Shown here: positions 1 through 9,451 of the stretch, piece by piece
Layout: every line of letters starts with the position of its first letter
Numbering within the stretch: position 1 is the stretch's first letter
From: Phycisphaeraceae bacterium D3-23
GTDB lineage: Bacteria; Planctomycetota; Phycisphaerae; Phycisphaerales; Phycisphaeraceae
DNA: 64,000 bases
Direction of reading: 5' to 3'
NCBI GenBank assembly: GCA_039555135.1
Contig: CP114179.1
Span: forward strand, 2,790,001 to 2,854,000
The notes under the pieces: generated by a model
Database searches by the model: none
What the model saw: only the letters and a program-made list of their open reading frames with translations
Told to the model about the DNA's origin: nothing
Program-made: the position numbers and the translations under genes

Positions 1-1924
1 CCGCGCCGCAGCAGGCGGTCTCTTCGCCGTGACGTTCAGGTTCTTCGAATGAAGCGGCGCTGTCGTTCACGTTGTTGGCGGTGACGGAGAGCTGGACGAG
101 CGAGCGTGGGGCCTTGGTTTCTCGTGCGACGCGCGCGAGGTAGCATGGGTCATGGTAGGTGACATTGCCTGCTGTGCCTGTGTTGGATGCGACCGGCTCG
201 CGGGGGAGTTTGCCTTCGTCGATGAGCTGTTCGATCAACGCGCTGTGGTGGATAACTTCGTAGTCGCCACCGTACTGCGGGTAGTCTTGGCGCAGGGTGT
301 TGAGGCAGTGCGGGCAGTGCGTGACGATGGTCTTCACGTTGTGCTGGTTGAGGGTCGCGATGTTGCCCTCGGCCAACTCCATGAAGACGAATTCATCGCC
401 CATGCGACGCGCCGACTCGCCCGTGCAGTTTTCTTGCGAGCCAAGCACGGCGAAGTTGACGCGCGCGTGCTGGAAGAGCTGCACGACCGCCCGCGCGACC
501 TTCTGCACCCTGCGGTCATACGACGCGGCGCAGCCGACCCAGTAGAGCACCTCAAAGGTCGGGTTGTCCTCGACGGAGGGGACCTCGATACCTTCTGCCC
601 AGTTGAAGCGCTCGTTCTTGGGGAGCCCCCAGGGGTTGCCTTGGCGCTGCGTTTTTTGCAGCGCGGTTGCGGGTGGTCCGGCGAGTTCGCCTTCGCCGAT
701 GAGGTGACGGCGCATGTCGGTGATGAGGTCAACGGGGCTGACGCCGAGCGGGCAGACGTCGTAGCAGGCGTTGCAGGTGGTGCAGGACCAGAGTGTTTCG
801 GCGGAGATCGCGTCGCCGTGCAACTTGGGTTCGGTGGCGGTCGCTTTGTCTTCGTCCTGGCCGGCTTTGCGTGCGGCGAAGATGATCGGGCCGACCTGAT
901 TGAGGTGTTGCTTGACATCCTGCACGACGTCGCGTGGGGACAGCGGCTTGCCCGCCTCGAACGCGGGGCAGGCGTCCTCGCATCGGCCGCACGAGACGCA
1001 GGCGTCGAGCTCGAGGAGTTGTCGGTCGGTGAAGTCCTGGACTCGGCCGACGCCGAAGCGGCCGGTGGCTTCGACTTCTTCCAGATCGACCGGGGCGAGT
1101 CGGCCAAGCTGCTTGTGCTGCGTCGCGACACTGAGCGAGCCCGCGACGATGTGCATCAGCCGGGAGTACGGGACCGCAGCGATCATGGCAAGCGCGACGA
1201 TCGCGTGGACCCACCAGAGCAGCAGGTGCGGTGTATCGACGTTGCTTTCATCGACGCCGACAAGCTCGAAGACGACGGCAAAGCCGTAGCCGACATATGA
1301 GAATCCGGGCATCGCGGTGTCTTCACGGATGATGCGTAGGCCTTCGAGGATGTAGCCCGACACGCCGAGGAAGAGGATCGCGCCGACGATGAGCCAGTCG
1401 GCGGGTCTGTGGCCGACGCTGGTCTTTCCTTTAGCACGGCGGAGGATGAACCACACGATGCCCGCGGTGAGCGCGAGGCCGAAGGTGTCCATGAAGACTT
1501 CGTAGACGGCGAAGTAGATGCCCTTATGGAAGAGCGGTTCGCGTGCGCTGTAGCCGGGCAGGAGGTCGTGTGCCCAGTGCTCGATGCCGACGAGGATCGT
1601 GCCGATCGTGAGGACGATGAAGCCGTAGAACAGGAGGGCGTGCGCGAGGGTGGCGGCGGATCGTTTGCGTGCGTTTTGCTTACGGAGCGCGCGTTGGGTG
1701 AGGGCGCGCTGCACGAACTGTTTGAACGCAGCGACGGGGGCGAATCTGATGTGGCCGCGCTGGCCGATACGCCACATGCGCCACCGGCGGTAGATGCCGT
1801 AGCAGAAGACCACGATCGCGGCGACGGAGAAGGCGTAGAACGCGATTTTGGAGCCCAGCGAGATGTTGCCGAAGATCTCGCGCGAGAGTTCGGACTTCGC
1901 AAGCAGCGGGATCGTATCGCGCAT
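1..1924 (-). CDS. Membrane ETF:quinone oxidoreductase, HdrD-like Fe-S protein (partial)
   Basis: Likely takes electrons from the EtfAB flavoprotein encoded just upstream and passes them to (mena)quinone in the membrane. I translated it from ATG at 1924; 641 codons are present and the 3' end lies beyond base 1. Residues 1-260 hold several membrane segments with histidines, as in NarI-type heme b domains. Two ferredoxin-like clusters follow: C309/C312/C315/C319 and C381/C384/C387/C391. Further down come cysteine-rich (CCG) motifs; one such CCG triplet is the last thing in the window. This order matches the EtfD/EMO group (Rv0338c-like). It starts 46 bp after etfA and is probably cotranscribed. 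Family call is firm; the quinone partner is inferred. Confidence 0.85.
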   Translation of the reverse strand, partial: MRDTIPLLAKSELSREIFGNISLGSKIAFYAFSVAAIVVFCYGIYRRWRMWRIGQRGHIRFAPVAAFKQFVQRALTQRALRKQNARKRSAATLAHALLFYGFIVLTIGTILVGIEHWAHDLLPGYSAREPLFHKGIYFAVYEVFMDTFGLALTAGIVWFILRRAKGKTSVGHRPADWLIVGAILFLGVSGYILEGLRIIREDTAMPGFSYVGYGFAVVFELVGVDESNVDTPHLLLWWVHAIVALAMIAAVPYSRLMHIVAGSLSVATQHKQLGRLAPVDLEEVEATGRFGVGRVQDFTDRQLLELDACVSCGRCEDACPAFEAGKPLSPRDVVQDVKQHLNQVGPIIFAARKAGQDEDKATATEPKLHGDAISAETLWSCTTCNACYDVCPLGVSPVDLITDMRRHLIGEGELAGPPATALQKTQRQGNPWGLPKNERFNWAEGIEVPSVEDNPTFEVLYWVGCAASYDRRVQKVARAVVQLFQHARVNFAVLGSQENCTGESARRMGDEFVFMELAEGNIATLNQHNVKTIVTHCPHCLNTLRQDYPQYGGDYEVIHHSALIEQLIDEGKLPREPVASNTGTAGNVTYHDPCYLARVARETKAPRSLVQLSVTANNVNDSAASFEEPERHGEETACCGA

Positions 1925-1969
1925 GAGGGGCTGGGCGGTGTGGCTTGTTCGGTGAAACCGGTGGGCGTA

Positions 1970-2941
1970 TTACACGCCGGCGCAGGTACCCGCGAGTTTT
2001 TCGATGAGCTGCGGGGTGAGTTTGTAGACATCGCCGACCAGCCCGAAGTCGGCGACCTGGAAGATGGGAGCGTCTTTGTCACTGTTGATCGCGGCGATCA
2101 CCTTGGAGTTCTTCATACCCGCGAGGTGCTGGACTGCGCCGGAGATGCCTAGCGCGAGGTAGAGGTCGGGGGCGACGATCTTGCCGGTCTGCCCGACCTG
2201 CAGTTCGTTGGGCGTGATGCCGGCGTCGACGAGGACGCGCGAGCTGCCCGCCGCGCCGCCGACGGTGTCGGCCAGCTTGCCGACATTGTTCTCGAAGTCT
2301 TCGCTGGTCTTCCACGCCCGGCCGCCGGAGACGACAACCGCGGCTTCGGTGACATCGGGCCTGCCGCCGGTCTTGCTCGCGACGCCGTTTACGTTGAGCC
2401 GGGCGGGTTGCGGAGTAACCTCAACGGTTGTGATTGGGGATGCGGATTCGTTTGCGGTGGGCGCGTCGTAGGCGGAGCTTCGGACGGTGACGACCCTGGG
2501 CCCGCCCAGCAGTTTGACGGTGGCGTTGACCGAGCCCGCGAACATCGGGCGTTTGAGCAGGAGTTCGCCGTCGAGGATGTCGTGGCCGACGACATCGCTG
2601 GCCATGTACCCGCCGAGCAGCCCGGCCGCGCGGCCCAGCGTGTCCTTGCCGTAGGTCGTGGCGGCGCCGACGACGACGTCGTAGCCCTTGGCGTTGACCC
2701 ACTCAGCGATCACTGCGGCGTGGCAGTCGGCGGTGGCGGGCGAGAGGTCGGCGTGTTCGGCGACAAGCACGGGCGCGTAGCGGGCGGCGTCCTCGGCGGC
2801 GGCGGATGCGTCGGCGCCGAGCAATAGCACATCGCACGTGCCACCTGTCGTCTGCGCGACATCATTCGCCATTCCCACGGCGGCGACCGATGCGATGCGT
2901 AGCGCATCCCCTTCGTATTCGGCAATCAGCAGGACGTTCAT
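1970..2941 (-). CDS. etfA: Electron transfer flavoprotein alpha subunit
   Basis: FAD-binding subunit of ETF, the cytoplasmic carrier of electrons from acyl-CoA and related dehydrogenases. The 323-residue product has the usual family length. The N-terminal half is the ETF alpha/beta fold domain; the C-terminal half carries the FAD-binding signature ([20 protein letters not shown] followed by HLAGM and [12 protein letters not shown]). It lies 47 bp downstream of etfB and upstream of a membrane Fe-S oxidoreductase, so the three genes look like one transcription unit. Confidence 0.95.
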   Translation of the reverse strand: MNVLLIAEYEGDALRIASVAAVGMANDVAQTTGGTCDVLLLGADASAAAEDAARYAPVLVAEHADLSPATADCHAAVIAEWVNAKGYDVVVGAATTYGKDTLGRAAGLLGGYMASDVVGHDILDGELLLKRPMFAGSVNATVKLLGGPRVVTVRSSAYDAPTANESASPITTVEVTPQPARLNVNGVASKTGGRPDVTEAAVVVSGGRAWKTSEDFENNVGKLADTVGGAAGSSRVLVDAGITPNELQVGQTGKIVAPDLYLALGISGAVQHLAGMKNSKVIAAINSDKDAPIFQVADFGLVGDVYKLTPQLIEKLAGTCAGV

Positions 2942-2988
2942 CTTGTCTCTTTATGCGTTGAGCCGGTCGGCTCAAGGGTCAAACATGC

Positions 2989-3738
2989 CTAAATCACCTG
3001 CGCTTCGTCGCGCAGCTTTTGGATCAGTTCGTCGACACTCGAAAGCATCTGGCAGTTGCGTTTGGACGAGAGCACCTCGACGCCGACCATTTCGATGCGC
3101 GGTTCGACCGCGAGGCCGAGGTCGCTGAGCGCGATGCGCTCGATCGGTTTCTTCTTGGCCTTCATGATCTGGAGCATAGAGGCGTAGCGCGGCTCGTTGA
3201 GGCGGAGGTCGACGGTGACGACGGCCGGGAGCTTGAGCGAAGCCGACTCGATGCCCGCGTCGGTCTCTCGGTCGATCGTTGCCGCGCCGTCGGCGAGCGC
3301 GATCTTCGAGATGAATGTCGCCTGGGGCCAGTCCAGCATCGCCGCGAGGAATTGCCCCGCCTGGTTCGAGTCGTCGTCCACCGCCTGTTTGCCCATCAGC
3401 ACGAGGTCGGGTCGCTCGCGCGTCACGACTGCCTTGAGTGCCGACGCGACGTTCCAAGGGTCCAGCTCGGCGTCGGCCTCGACGAGTATCGCCCGGTCGG
3501 CGCCCATCGCGAGGGTCGTCCGCAGTTCTTTTTCGTAGTCTTCGACGCCGATGCCGACCGTAACGACTTCGATTGCTCCGTCGTTTTCACGCAGGCGCAG
3601 CGCCTCCTCAAGAGCGATTAGGTCAAACGGGTTGGCGACAAAGCTCAGCCCATCGGTGTCGATGGCGCGGCCGTCGGCGGTGGTTTTCACGCGCTGGTCC
3701 GGGTCGGGCACGCGTTTGGTGGGGACAAGAATCTTCAT
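2989..3738 (-). CDS. etfB: Electron transfer flavoprotein beta subunit
   Basis: Partner of EtfA; binds AMP and forms the docking face for dehydrogenases. The 249-residue product starts MKILVPTKRVPDPDQRVK, typical of EtfB, and contains the conserved VLMGKQAVDDDSNQAGQ segment of the nucleotide-binding region followed by LPAVVTVDLRLNEPRYAS. First gene of the etfB-etfA-Fe-S oxidoreductase unit. The 188 bp upstream are shared with the 3' end of the next minus-strand gene; I could not fix a promoter there. Confidence 0.95.
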   Translation of the reverse strand: MKILVPTKRVPDPDQRVKTTADGRAIDTDGLSFVANPFDLIALEEALRLRENDGAIEVVTVGIGVEDYEKELRTTLAMGADRAILVEADAELDPWNVASALKAVVTRERPDLVLMGKQAVDDDSNQAGQFLAAMLDWPQATFISKIALADGAATIDRETDAGIESASLKLPAVVTVDLRLNEPRYASMLQIMKAKKKPIERIALSDLGLAVEPRIEMVGVEVLSSKRNCQMLSSVDELIQKLRDEAQVI

Positions 3739-3926
3739 CGTTGAGGATCGCGCAGGCGTGGGTCTTTCGGGTCAGGTCGGTCGCCAGGATACGGGTGTAT
3801 CATAAGAAGCACGGGCGGGGCCCACATTGACACAACGCGCAGAATTCAGCGGATTTGGCGCACAATGGGGCTTGAGACGCATGAGTCGCGTTACGAATGC
3901 GCAAGGTCGTGGCCAGCGGAGAACAC

Positions 3927-5258
3927 TCACCAACGCCGGCGACGCAGCAGAAGGCCCGACAGCCCGGCCAGGGCCAGCGCGGTGCCGGGTTCAGGAATGT
4001 TCGTGTCGGGCGGGGTGCCGTTTGACCAGTTATTGACGACGTTCTGGAGGTCGGCGCTGTTGACGAAGCCGTCGGCGATCGCGTCGCCGTGGATCAGCGC
4101 GCCGGTGGCGACGGTCTGGCCCCAGTAGGCGAGGATGATGTCGAGGTCCGCGACGCCGACGAAGCCGTCGCCGTTGAGGTCGCCCGAGATGCCGACGTCG
4201 TCGATGTAGCGGACGGTCAGCGTTTGCGGTTCGCTGAGCCCGGGCGCGAGGTAGGTGAAGGCGAGGTCTTCCGCGCCGTTGATGCCGCCGGCGTAGGCAT
4301 GGCCCAGCGACCGGCTGTCGTTGCTACCCAGCGATGCGCTGTCGGTGAGGTTGAGCTCCGCGAGTTGCGTAGCCGACGGGTTGGCCTCGGACCATGTCCC
4401 GCCGTCGGCGTTGGTGTCGTCGAAGCTGTCCCACGTGTTGGTATCGAACACGCCGACGTCAGACGTCAGTTGGTAGCCGCGCATGTTGACGGCCTCGAAC
4501 GGGTTGTCGCTGGTGAGCGTGATTTCGCCGGTGCGTTTGTTGACGATGAGCTCGGCGTTGCCGTAGGTCGGGGCGCTGTTGAACATCGCGTTGACCTCGG
4601 CCTGGCTCGCGCCGCCGTCGTAGATGCGGAGGTAATCGACGACCCCGGCGATATTCTCGCCGCCGCTATCGTCCTGGAAGAAGTGGATGATGTTGCCTGT
4701 GCGGGAGAACACGGCGTGCTCGTTGGTCCCGTCGTTGAGGTTCCACTGCTCGACCCCGTTGAGCCATAGGCGCAGGTCGTCGGTGCCCGGCTCGTCGCGG
4801 CTGAGCACGACGTGGTGGAACTGGCCCTGCGTGAAGTCGCCGCTGGGTGGGTTGTCGTGGTTGACGTTGAAGAGGACGGGGCGGTGTCCGCCATTGATAT
4901 TGCGGAGGTAGAGGCCCTGGTCCTCGCTGCGGTCTTTGAAGTCGACGAGTTTGCCGTAGCTGCCGTTGCCCAGGACATCGAGTTGGAGGTAGAACTCGAT
5001 CGTGTAGTCCTGCTGCGCGTCGGTGCTGGCGGGGACCCAGTTGGAGAGCGAGAGCCCCTGCCCCTGGCCGAAGGTGTAGCCGTTGCTGCCAACGGATCCG
5101 CCGTTCGCGACGAGCGAGGGCGTGCCGCCGGTGGCGAGGGAGTCGTTGAGGTTGCCCGAGAAGAGGTACTCGTGGAGTGCGGTCGCGGCGTTTGTGCCGG
5201 GTGCAGCGGTGAACGCGGCGGCAGTGAGTAGGGTGCAGGTTGCTGTATGGATTCGCAT
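3927..5258 (-). CDS. Secreted LamG-domain protein with dockerin-like repeats and PEP-CTERM tail
   Basis: 443-residue exported protein of unknown substrate. I chose ATG at 5258 because it is followed at once by a signal peptide (MRIHTATCTLLTAAAF); the frame is open further upstream but only over the 3' end of the neighbouring gene. Order: signal peptide, a concanavalin-like LamG domain (about residues 30-230), a linker region, two dockerin-type calcium loops (GDLNGDGFVGVADLD and a second one ending SADLQNVVNNW), then an IPEPG sorting motif, hydrophobic stretch and RRRRW. PEP-CTERM tails are normally processed by an exosortase, none of which is seen here. LamG suggests glycan or protein binding. 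Confidence 0.8.
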   Translation of the reverse strand: MRIHTATCTLLTAAAFTAAPGTNAATALHEYLFSGNLNDSLATGGTPSLVANGGSVGSNGYTFGQGQGLSLSNWVPASTDAQQDYTIEFYLQLDVLGNGSYGKLVDFKDRSEDQGLYLRNINGGHRPVLFNVNHDNPPSGDFTQGQFHHVVLSRDEPGTDDLRLWLNGVEQWNLNDGTNEHAVFSRTGNIIHFFQDDSGGENIAGVVDYLRIYDGGASQAEVNAMFNSAPTYGNAELIVNKRTGEITLTSDNPFEAVNMRGYQLTSDVGVFDTNTWDSFDDTNADGGTWSEANPSATQLAELNLTDSASLGSNDSRSLGHAYAGGINGAEDLAFTYLAPGLSEPQTLTVRYIDDVGISGDLNGDGFVGVADLDIILAYWGQTVATGALIHGDAIADGFVNSADLQNVVNNWSNGTPPDTNIPEPGTALALAGLSGLLLRRRRW

Positions 5259-5316
5259 GTTGGAGATCGCGTGGTGCTGTGTTTTTGGAAACTGACAGAT
5301 GCCGTCCATGCCTTGT

Positions 5317-7356
5317 TCAGAGACGTCGCTTGAACAGCAGCCCGCCCAGCGCGAGCAGCGCCAGCGAGCCGGGCTCGGGGATCGACAGCGGGGCAGCGCC
5401 GGGGTTTGCCGCGAGATATGCGCTCTGGAACGCGTCGAAGTCGGCGAAGTCCACATCGCCATCAAAGTCGAGGTCGCCCTGCGCGAGCGTCTGCGTCGAG
5501 CCCGCCTCGGCGATCTCGTCGCCGAAGTGCGCGAGCAGGATGTCGAAGTCGGACAGGTCGACGATCCCGTCGCCGTCGATATCGCCCGCCTTGGGCCCGA
5601 TGAAGACCTGGCCCGGAAGGAGCACAGTGTTGTAGATCGAAAGCTCGTCGATCATCCCGTCGAAGCCACGCACGCCGTAGAGCGACGAGCCGACGTGCAG
5701 GAACCCGCTTCCACCGCCGGTCGGTAGTTCGGTAAAGACGACCGCGTCGCCGAGTTGTTCGCCATCGACAAAGAAGCGGAGGAGCATCGCGTCGGCATCT
5801 CGGGAGACGACGTAGTGGTGCCATTCGTCGGTATCGATGTCGGCCGACTCGGTCGAGGTGAGGACGACGTCGACACCGTTGTCGTGCTCCCACAGCATCT
5901 GCAAGTGGCCGTCGTCTCGGATACTTAGGTTGTAGACGATGTTCACGGCCTCGGACTCGGAGAGGGACGTGCTGCCGAGGTTGTCATAGAGCGCCGAGCC
6001 GTAGGCGACGAGGGTGTTTTCCAACTCGCCCGAGGCGAGCGTGTCGAAGTTGGCGTGGACGGAGAGGGTCAGGTCGCGGTTGATGGCGAGGTTGTAATCG
6101 CCCAGGGCTGCGCCGTCGGCGTAGTCGCCGCTGCCGTCGACGATCAGCGCGTCGCCGTTGATCACGCTCGCGACCGTCGTCGCGTTGCCGTGGAATCGGC
6201 CGTGGTTTTGTTTGGCGAGTGGGCCCGGCGCGGTATCGAGGTTTTGGCTGCCGAAGTTGAAGCTGTAGTAGCCGACGATACCTTCGGGTCTGGGGTTGGG
6301 GTCGGCGATCACGAACTGGTCCATGATGTCGTTGAACTCCCAGCCGTTGGTCGAGCCGTCGGCGTCGCCGTAGAACGTTGCCTCGATTCGGCCGTTGTCG
6401 TGAACATCGATGGTGGTAAACCCGTGCTGGTTCTGTTGAACCCGGCCTTCGAGCCCGCCGCCGCCCGTGCCGCCGACGACTTCCCAGACGTCCGGGTTGT
6501 TAGGGTCGGGCGTGCTGGGCTGGTAGAGGTGCCAGTGGCCGGTGAACAAAGCGCGGAACTTGTCCGAGTCATCGGCGATGGCTTGCCAGAAATCGCTGCG
6601 CGTGCCTGCGTTGTTAGTGCTGGTAAACGTGCTGTCGAAGGTGACCGGATGGTGGGTGAAGACGAAGACATCTTCAATCGCGTTGTTGCTGTCGGCGTCG
6701 TCGATGGCGGCTTCGAGCCAGGCCAGCGACTGGTTGGAGAGGACGCTCGCGCCGTACTGCGAGGTGTCGGTCGTGACGGAGATGTAGCGGATCGACCCGG
6801 TGTCGATGTAGTAGTCCATCTGGTCGATGCCGCTGACGCCGCCGATGTTCTGGCTGTCGGGGAGCCAGGCCTGGTTCCCCGGGGTCTGGTCGAAGGTGGA
6901 CTGCCAGAGCGAATCCGTGCCGACCGGCTGGTCGTGGTTGCCCGGCGTCATGTAGATGTTTTCGAGCCCGCCGTTGAAGGCCGAGGCGCTGTTGATCCAC
7001 TGGTTCCATGTGCCCGATCCGCCCGATCCGCCCGTGCCGACGAGGTCGCCCGCGAGGAGGATGTTGGCAGGGTCTACCTCGTTGATGCTACTGATGAGCT
7101 GCGGCATGAACGGGTTGGTGCCGCTCCCGCCCTGTGTGTCGCCGACGACGACGAAGCGGAACGTGCCGGTGCCCGGCCCCATGCGCGTGACGTTTTGGGC
7201 CAGCGGTGTGCCGGTCGGTGTGTCGTGACTGTGCGTTTCGCCGGGCGCGTGGGTGTGGCCTGCGCAGGTGTCGCAGGCCAGCGCGGCGGGCGCGGCGAGG
7301 CCGGCTACCCCCACGGTTAGTGTCGTCAGTAAGGTTCGAGTCGTGGCGTAGCGCAT
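5317..7356 (-). CDS. Secreted calcineurin-like metallophosphoesterase with LamG, dockerin-like and PEP-CTERM regions
   Basis: 679-residue predicted extracellular phosphoesterase. After a signal peptide and a His/Cys-rich stretch (CDTCAGHTHAPGETHSH), the metal-binding motifs of the calcineurin superfamily appear in order: GDTQ (about residue 73), GDLVG, GNHD, HHP and GHWH. Next come a LamG domain (about 375-590), two dockerin-type loops (DIDGDGIVDLSDFD and DLDFDGDVDFADFD) and an IPEPGSLALLALGG tail ending KRRL. An AAGGA element lies upstream of the ATG. It sits between two other secreted dockerin/PEP-CTERM proteins and may release phosphate from organic esters; the substrate is unknown. Confidence 0.85.
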   Translation of the reverse strand: MRYATTRTLLTTLTVGVAGLAAPAALACDTCAGHTHAPGETHSHDTPTGTPLAQNVTRMGPGTGTFRFVVVGDTQGGSGTNPFMPQLISSINEVDPANILLAGDLVGTGGSGGSGTWNQWINSASAFNGGLENIYMTPGNHDQPVGTDSLWQSTFDQTPGNQAWLPDSQNIGGVSGIDQMDYYIDTGSIRYISVTTDTSQYGASVLSNQSLAWLEAAIDDADSNNAIEDVFVFTHHPVTFDSTFTSTNNAGTRSDFWQAIADDSDKFRALFTGHWHLYQPSTPDPNNPDVWEVVGGTGGGGLEGRVQQNQHGFTTIDVHDNGRIEATFYGDADGSTNGWEFNDIMDQFVIADPNPRPEGIVGYYSFNFGSQNLDTAPGPLAKQNHGRFHGNATTVASVINGDALIVDGSGDYADGAALGDYNLAINRDLTLSVHANFDTLASGELENTLVAYGSALYDNLGSTSLSESEAVNIVYNLSIRDDGHLQMLWEHDNGVDVVLTSTESADIDTDEWHHYVVSRDADAMLLRFFVDGEQLGDAVVFTELPTGGGSGFLHVGSSLYGVRGFDGMIDELSIYNTVLLPGQVFIGPKAGDIDGDGIVDLSDFDILLAHFGDEIAEAGSTQTLAQGDLDFDGDVDFADFDAFQSAYLAANPGAAPLSIPEPGSLALLALGGLLFKRRL

Positions 7357-7458
7357 GAGTATCCTTCAAGTCAAAGCCGTATGTGCTATTCGTAGGGCTT
7401 GTGTTACATTGTTCGTATCGCGGCGAGTTCCGGGCCACCGATGCCGACGGCGGCTTTG

Positions 7459-9242
7459 CTAGCGCCGCCGGCGCCCGAGCAGGATTCCGCCCAGCGCGAG
7501 TAGTGCCAACGAGCCGGGCTCAGGGATGTTCACGTCCGGCGGGGTGCCGTGACTCCAGTTGCCGAGCACGGCGTCGAGATCGCCTTGGCCGACGACGCCG
7601 TCGCCGTCGAGGTCGCCATTGGCCAGAGAGCTGCGGGAAACGGTGTCGCCCCAATTGGCGAGCAGGACGTCGAGGTCTTCGACGCCGACGAAACCGTCGG
7701 CATTGATATCGCCCGTCCGCGTCCAGTCGAGGATGAACGAAAGATTGTCGGCGTAGCCGTCGTTGCCTGTTGTCGTCAGCACGAGTTCCACGGTGCGCGT
7801 CCCGGGGACGAGTGTGCCGTCCGTTTCGCGCAACAGCAGGCCTGTCTGGTCGCCGCGGTCGTCGTGGGTCACGGTACCCAAGGTGGTCCTCGCAAGCTCG
7901 CTGCCGTTGGCATCAAGAAAACGCACGAAAAACTCGGCACGGTCGTTCTGGTTGATGTACCCGCCGAGGTAGCCCGAGAGATCGAAATCGATCTGACCCG
8001 CGTCGATCTGCGCTGCCATCGCGGCGACGTCGAGCTGCTGGAACATCTCGCTGGACGAGCTGCCCGCGCCGGCGGAGAAGAAGTTGTCGCCACGGTTGGT
8101 CGGCCCCGGGTCGCTCGCCAGCGGAAAGCCGCCGGGTGTGCCGTACTCCAGGACCGTTGCGGTGTCGAAGCCGTCGCGTGACGAGGTTTCGTTGAGGAAG
8201 TTTGCGTCACGGAATTCTTCCCAGCCGGTGATGGCTTGGTCCATGCCGTGCTCGGTGAAGCCGTGGTCGTACTCGGCGTCGCCGTTGAAGATGAGGTTGT
8301 GGCCGAGGCCAAGCGTCGGTCGCGGGTCGGCGACCGACTCAAGCCCAATCGCGTGGCCGACTATGTATGACGGCAAGGCGATCCCGAGGTGCGTCAGCGC
8401 GGTCGCAGCGGCATCGACATTCTTCGCATCAAAACCGAGTAATCCATTGCGCACGGAGTTGCCACTCACGATGAAGGGCACCTCGCGTTGCCAAGGGTCG
8501 TTGCCCGAGTGTCCGCCGCCGGAGTTGCCGCCGTGGTCGGTCGTGATGATGAAGACCCAGTCTTCGTCGATAAAATCGCGCGCCCCTGGATCGCCGTGAT
8601 CACGCTGCCGATGCGCGCGTCGGTCGCGCTGATCTCGTTGGTGTATCCGGTGATGCCGGGATGGAACCCGTTGGCGTGCCCCGCGTAGTCGGGCTCGGCG
8701 AGGTAGACGTACCCGACCTGCGCATCATTGGCGTTGCTGCCGTAGTACGCCGCAGCGTTCGCCGCAGCGCCCGCGTCGCTGCCGACGAAGGTGTACTCCG
8801 AACCGCCCGGGCTGCGTGTGGTGTGCGCGGGGTTCCAGGCGCCGGTGAACCGCGCGGTCTGTAGCGCCGGATCCGCCGAGTTCGCGATCGCCAGGAAGTC
8901 TGGCGTGTTGTGCATGTTGCTGCCGCTATAGATATGGAACTGCGGGTCGGCCTCGGCCGGGTTGTCGGAGGTGCTGTTTGTTGCCGCGCCGTGGATATCA
9001 CGGTGGACTCCGGTGAGCACATCCGTCTGGCCCGGGCCGGAGAACGTGAGGTCCGAGGTGGTCGCGTTGCTGGAGTATGTGCCGTTGGCGATCAGGGCGT
9101 CGATGAAGGGGGTGCTCGCCGCCTCCATCGCGTCGGGCCGGAGGCCGTCGATCATAAACACGAGTACATGCGGGTCGGCCGACGCGCCGCCGCTCGATGC
9201 CAACAGGGCCGCCGTCGTGAAAAAAAGGAGAGGTCGATTCAT
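7459..9242 (-). pseudogene. Alkaline phosphatase superfamily (nucleotide pyrophosphatase-like) secreted protein, frameshifted
   Basis: Read in one frame from ATG 9242 (good GAGGAG upstream), it gives a signal peptide, the metal-site motif VFMIDGLRPDAM and the nucleophile region SGPGQTDVLTG, up to SVITAIQGR. Near 8576 the frame breaks; continuing in the next frame gives DFIDEDWVFIITTDHGGNSG, the second metal site of this superfamily, then a jelly-roll-like region, two dockerin-type loops (DINADGFVGVEDLD, DLDGDGVVGQGDLD) and an IPEPGSLALLALGG tail ending GRRRR. Adding one G in the GCGCG run restores a single 594-residue protein. The span is 1784 bp, one short of a multiple of three. Could be a true inactivating deletion or a sequencing error. 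Confidence 0.8.
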
Positions 9243-9451
9243 CGTTCTTCGCTCCTCTGCCTGGCTGGGCACGTCTACAAAACGCAGGCCAAGTCCAGAC
9301 GGGCTGTCGCCCCGACGTCGTGCCAAGCGGGGGGCACCGGGGTCACGCCTAAGAATATCACGAAATTCACGGAAAACCGCCGGAATCTCGCGCATTCACA
9401 GTAGCGAATCGCGCAGATCAAAGGCCGTCTACGCCCGTCAGACTGGCGGAG

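Noticed and set aside
152-1300. 382-codon plus-strand open frame
   Set aside because: Antisense to the membrane Fe-S oxidoreductase, whose translation has clear cysteine motifs. Long antisense frames are common in GC-rich DNA.
6055-7320. 421-codon plus-strand frame
   Set aside because: Antisense to the metallophosphoesterase gene, whose motifs are unambiguous; the protein is Val/Ala/Arg-rich with no domain.
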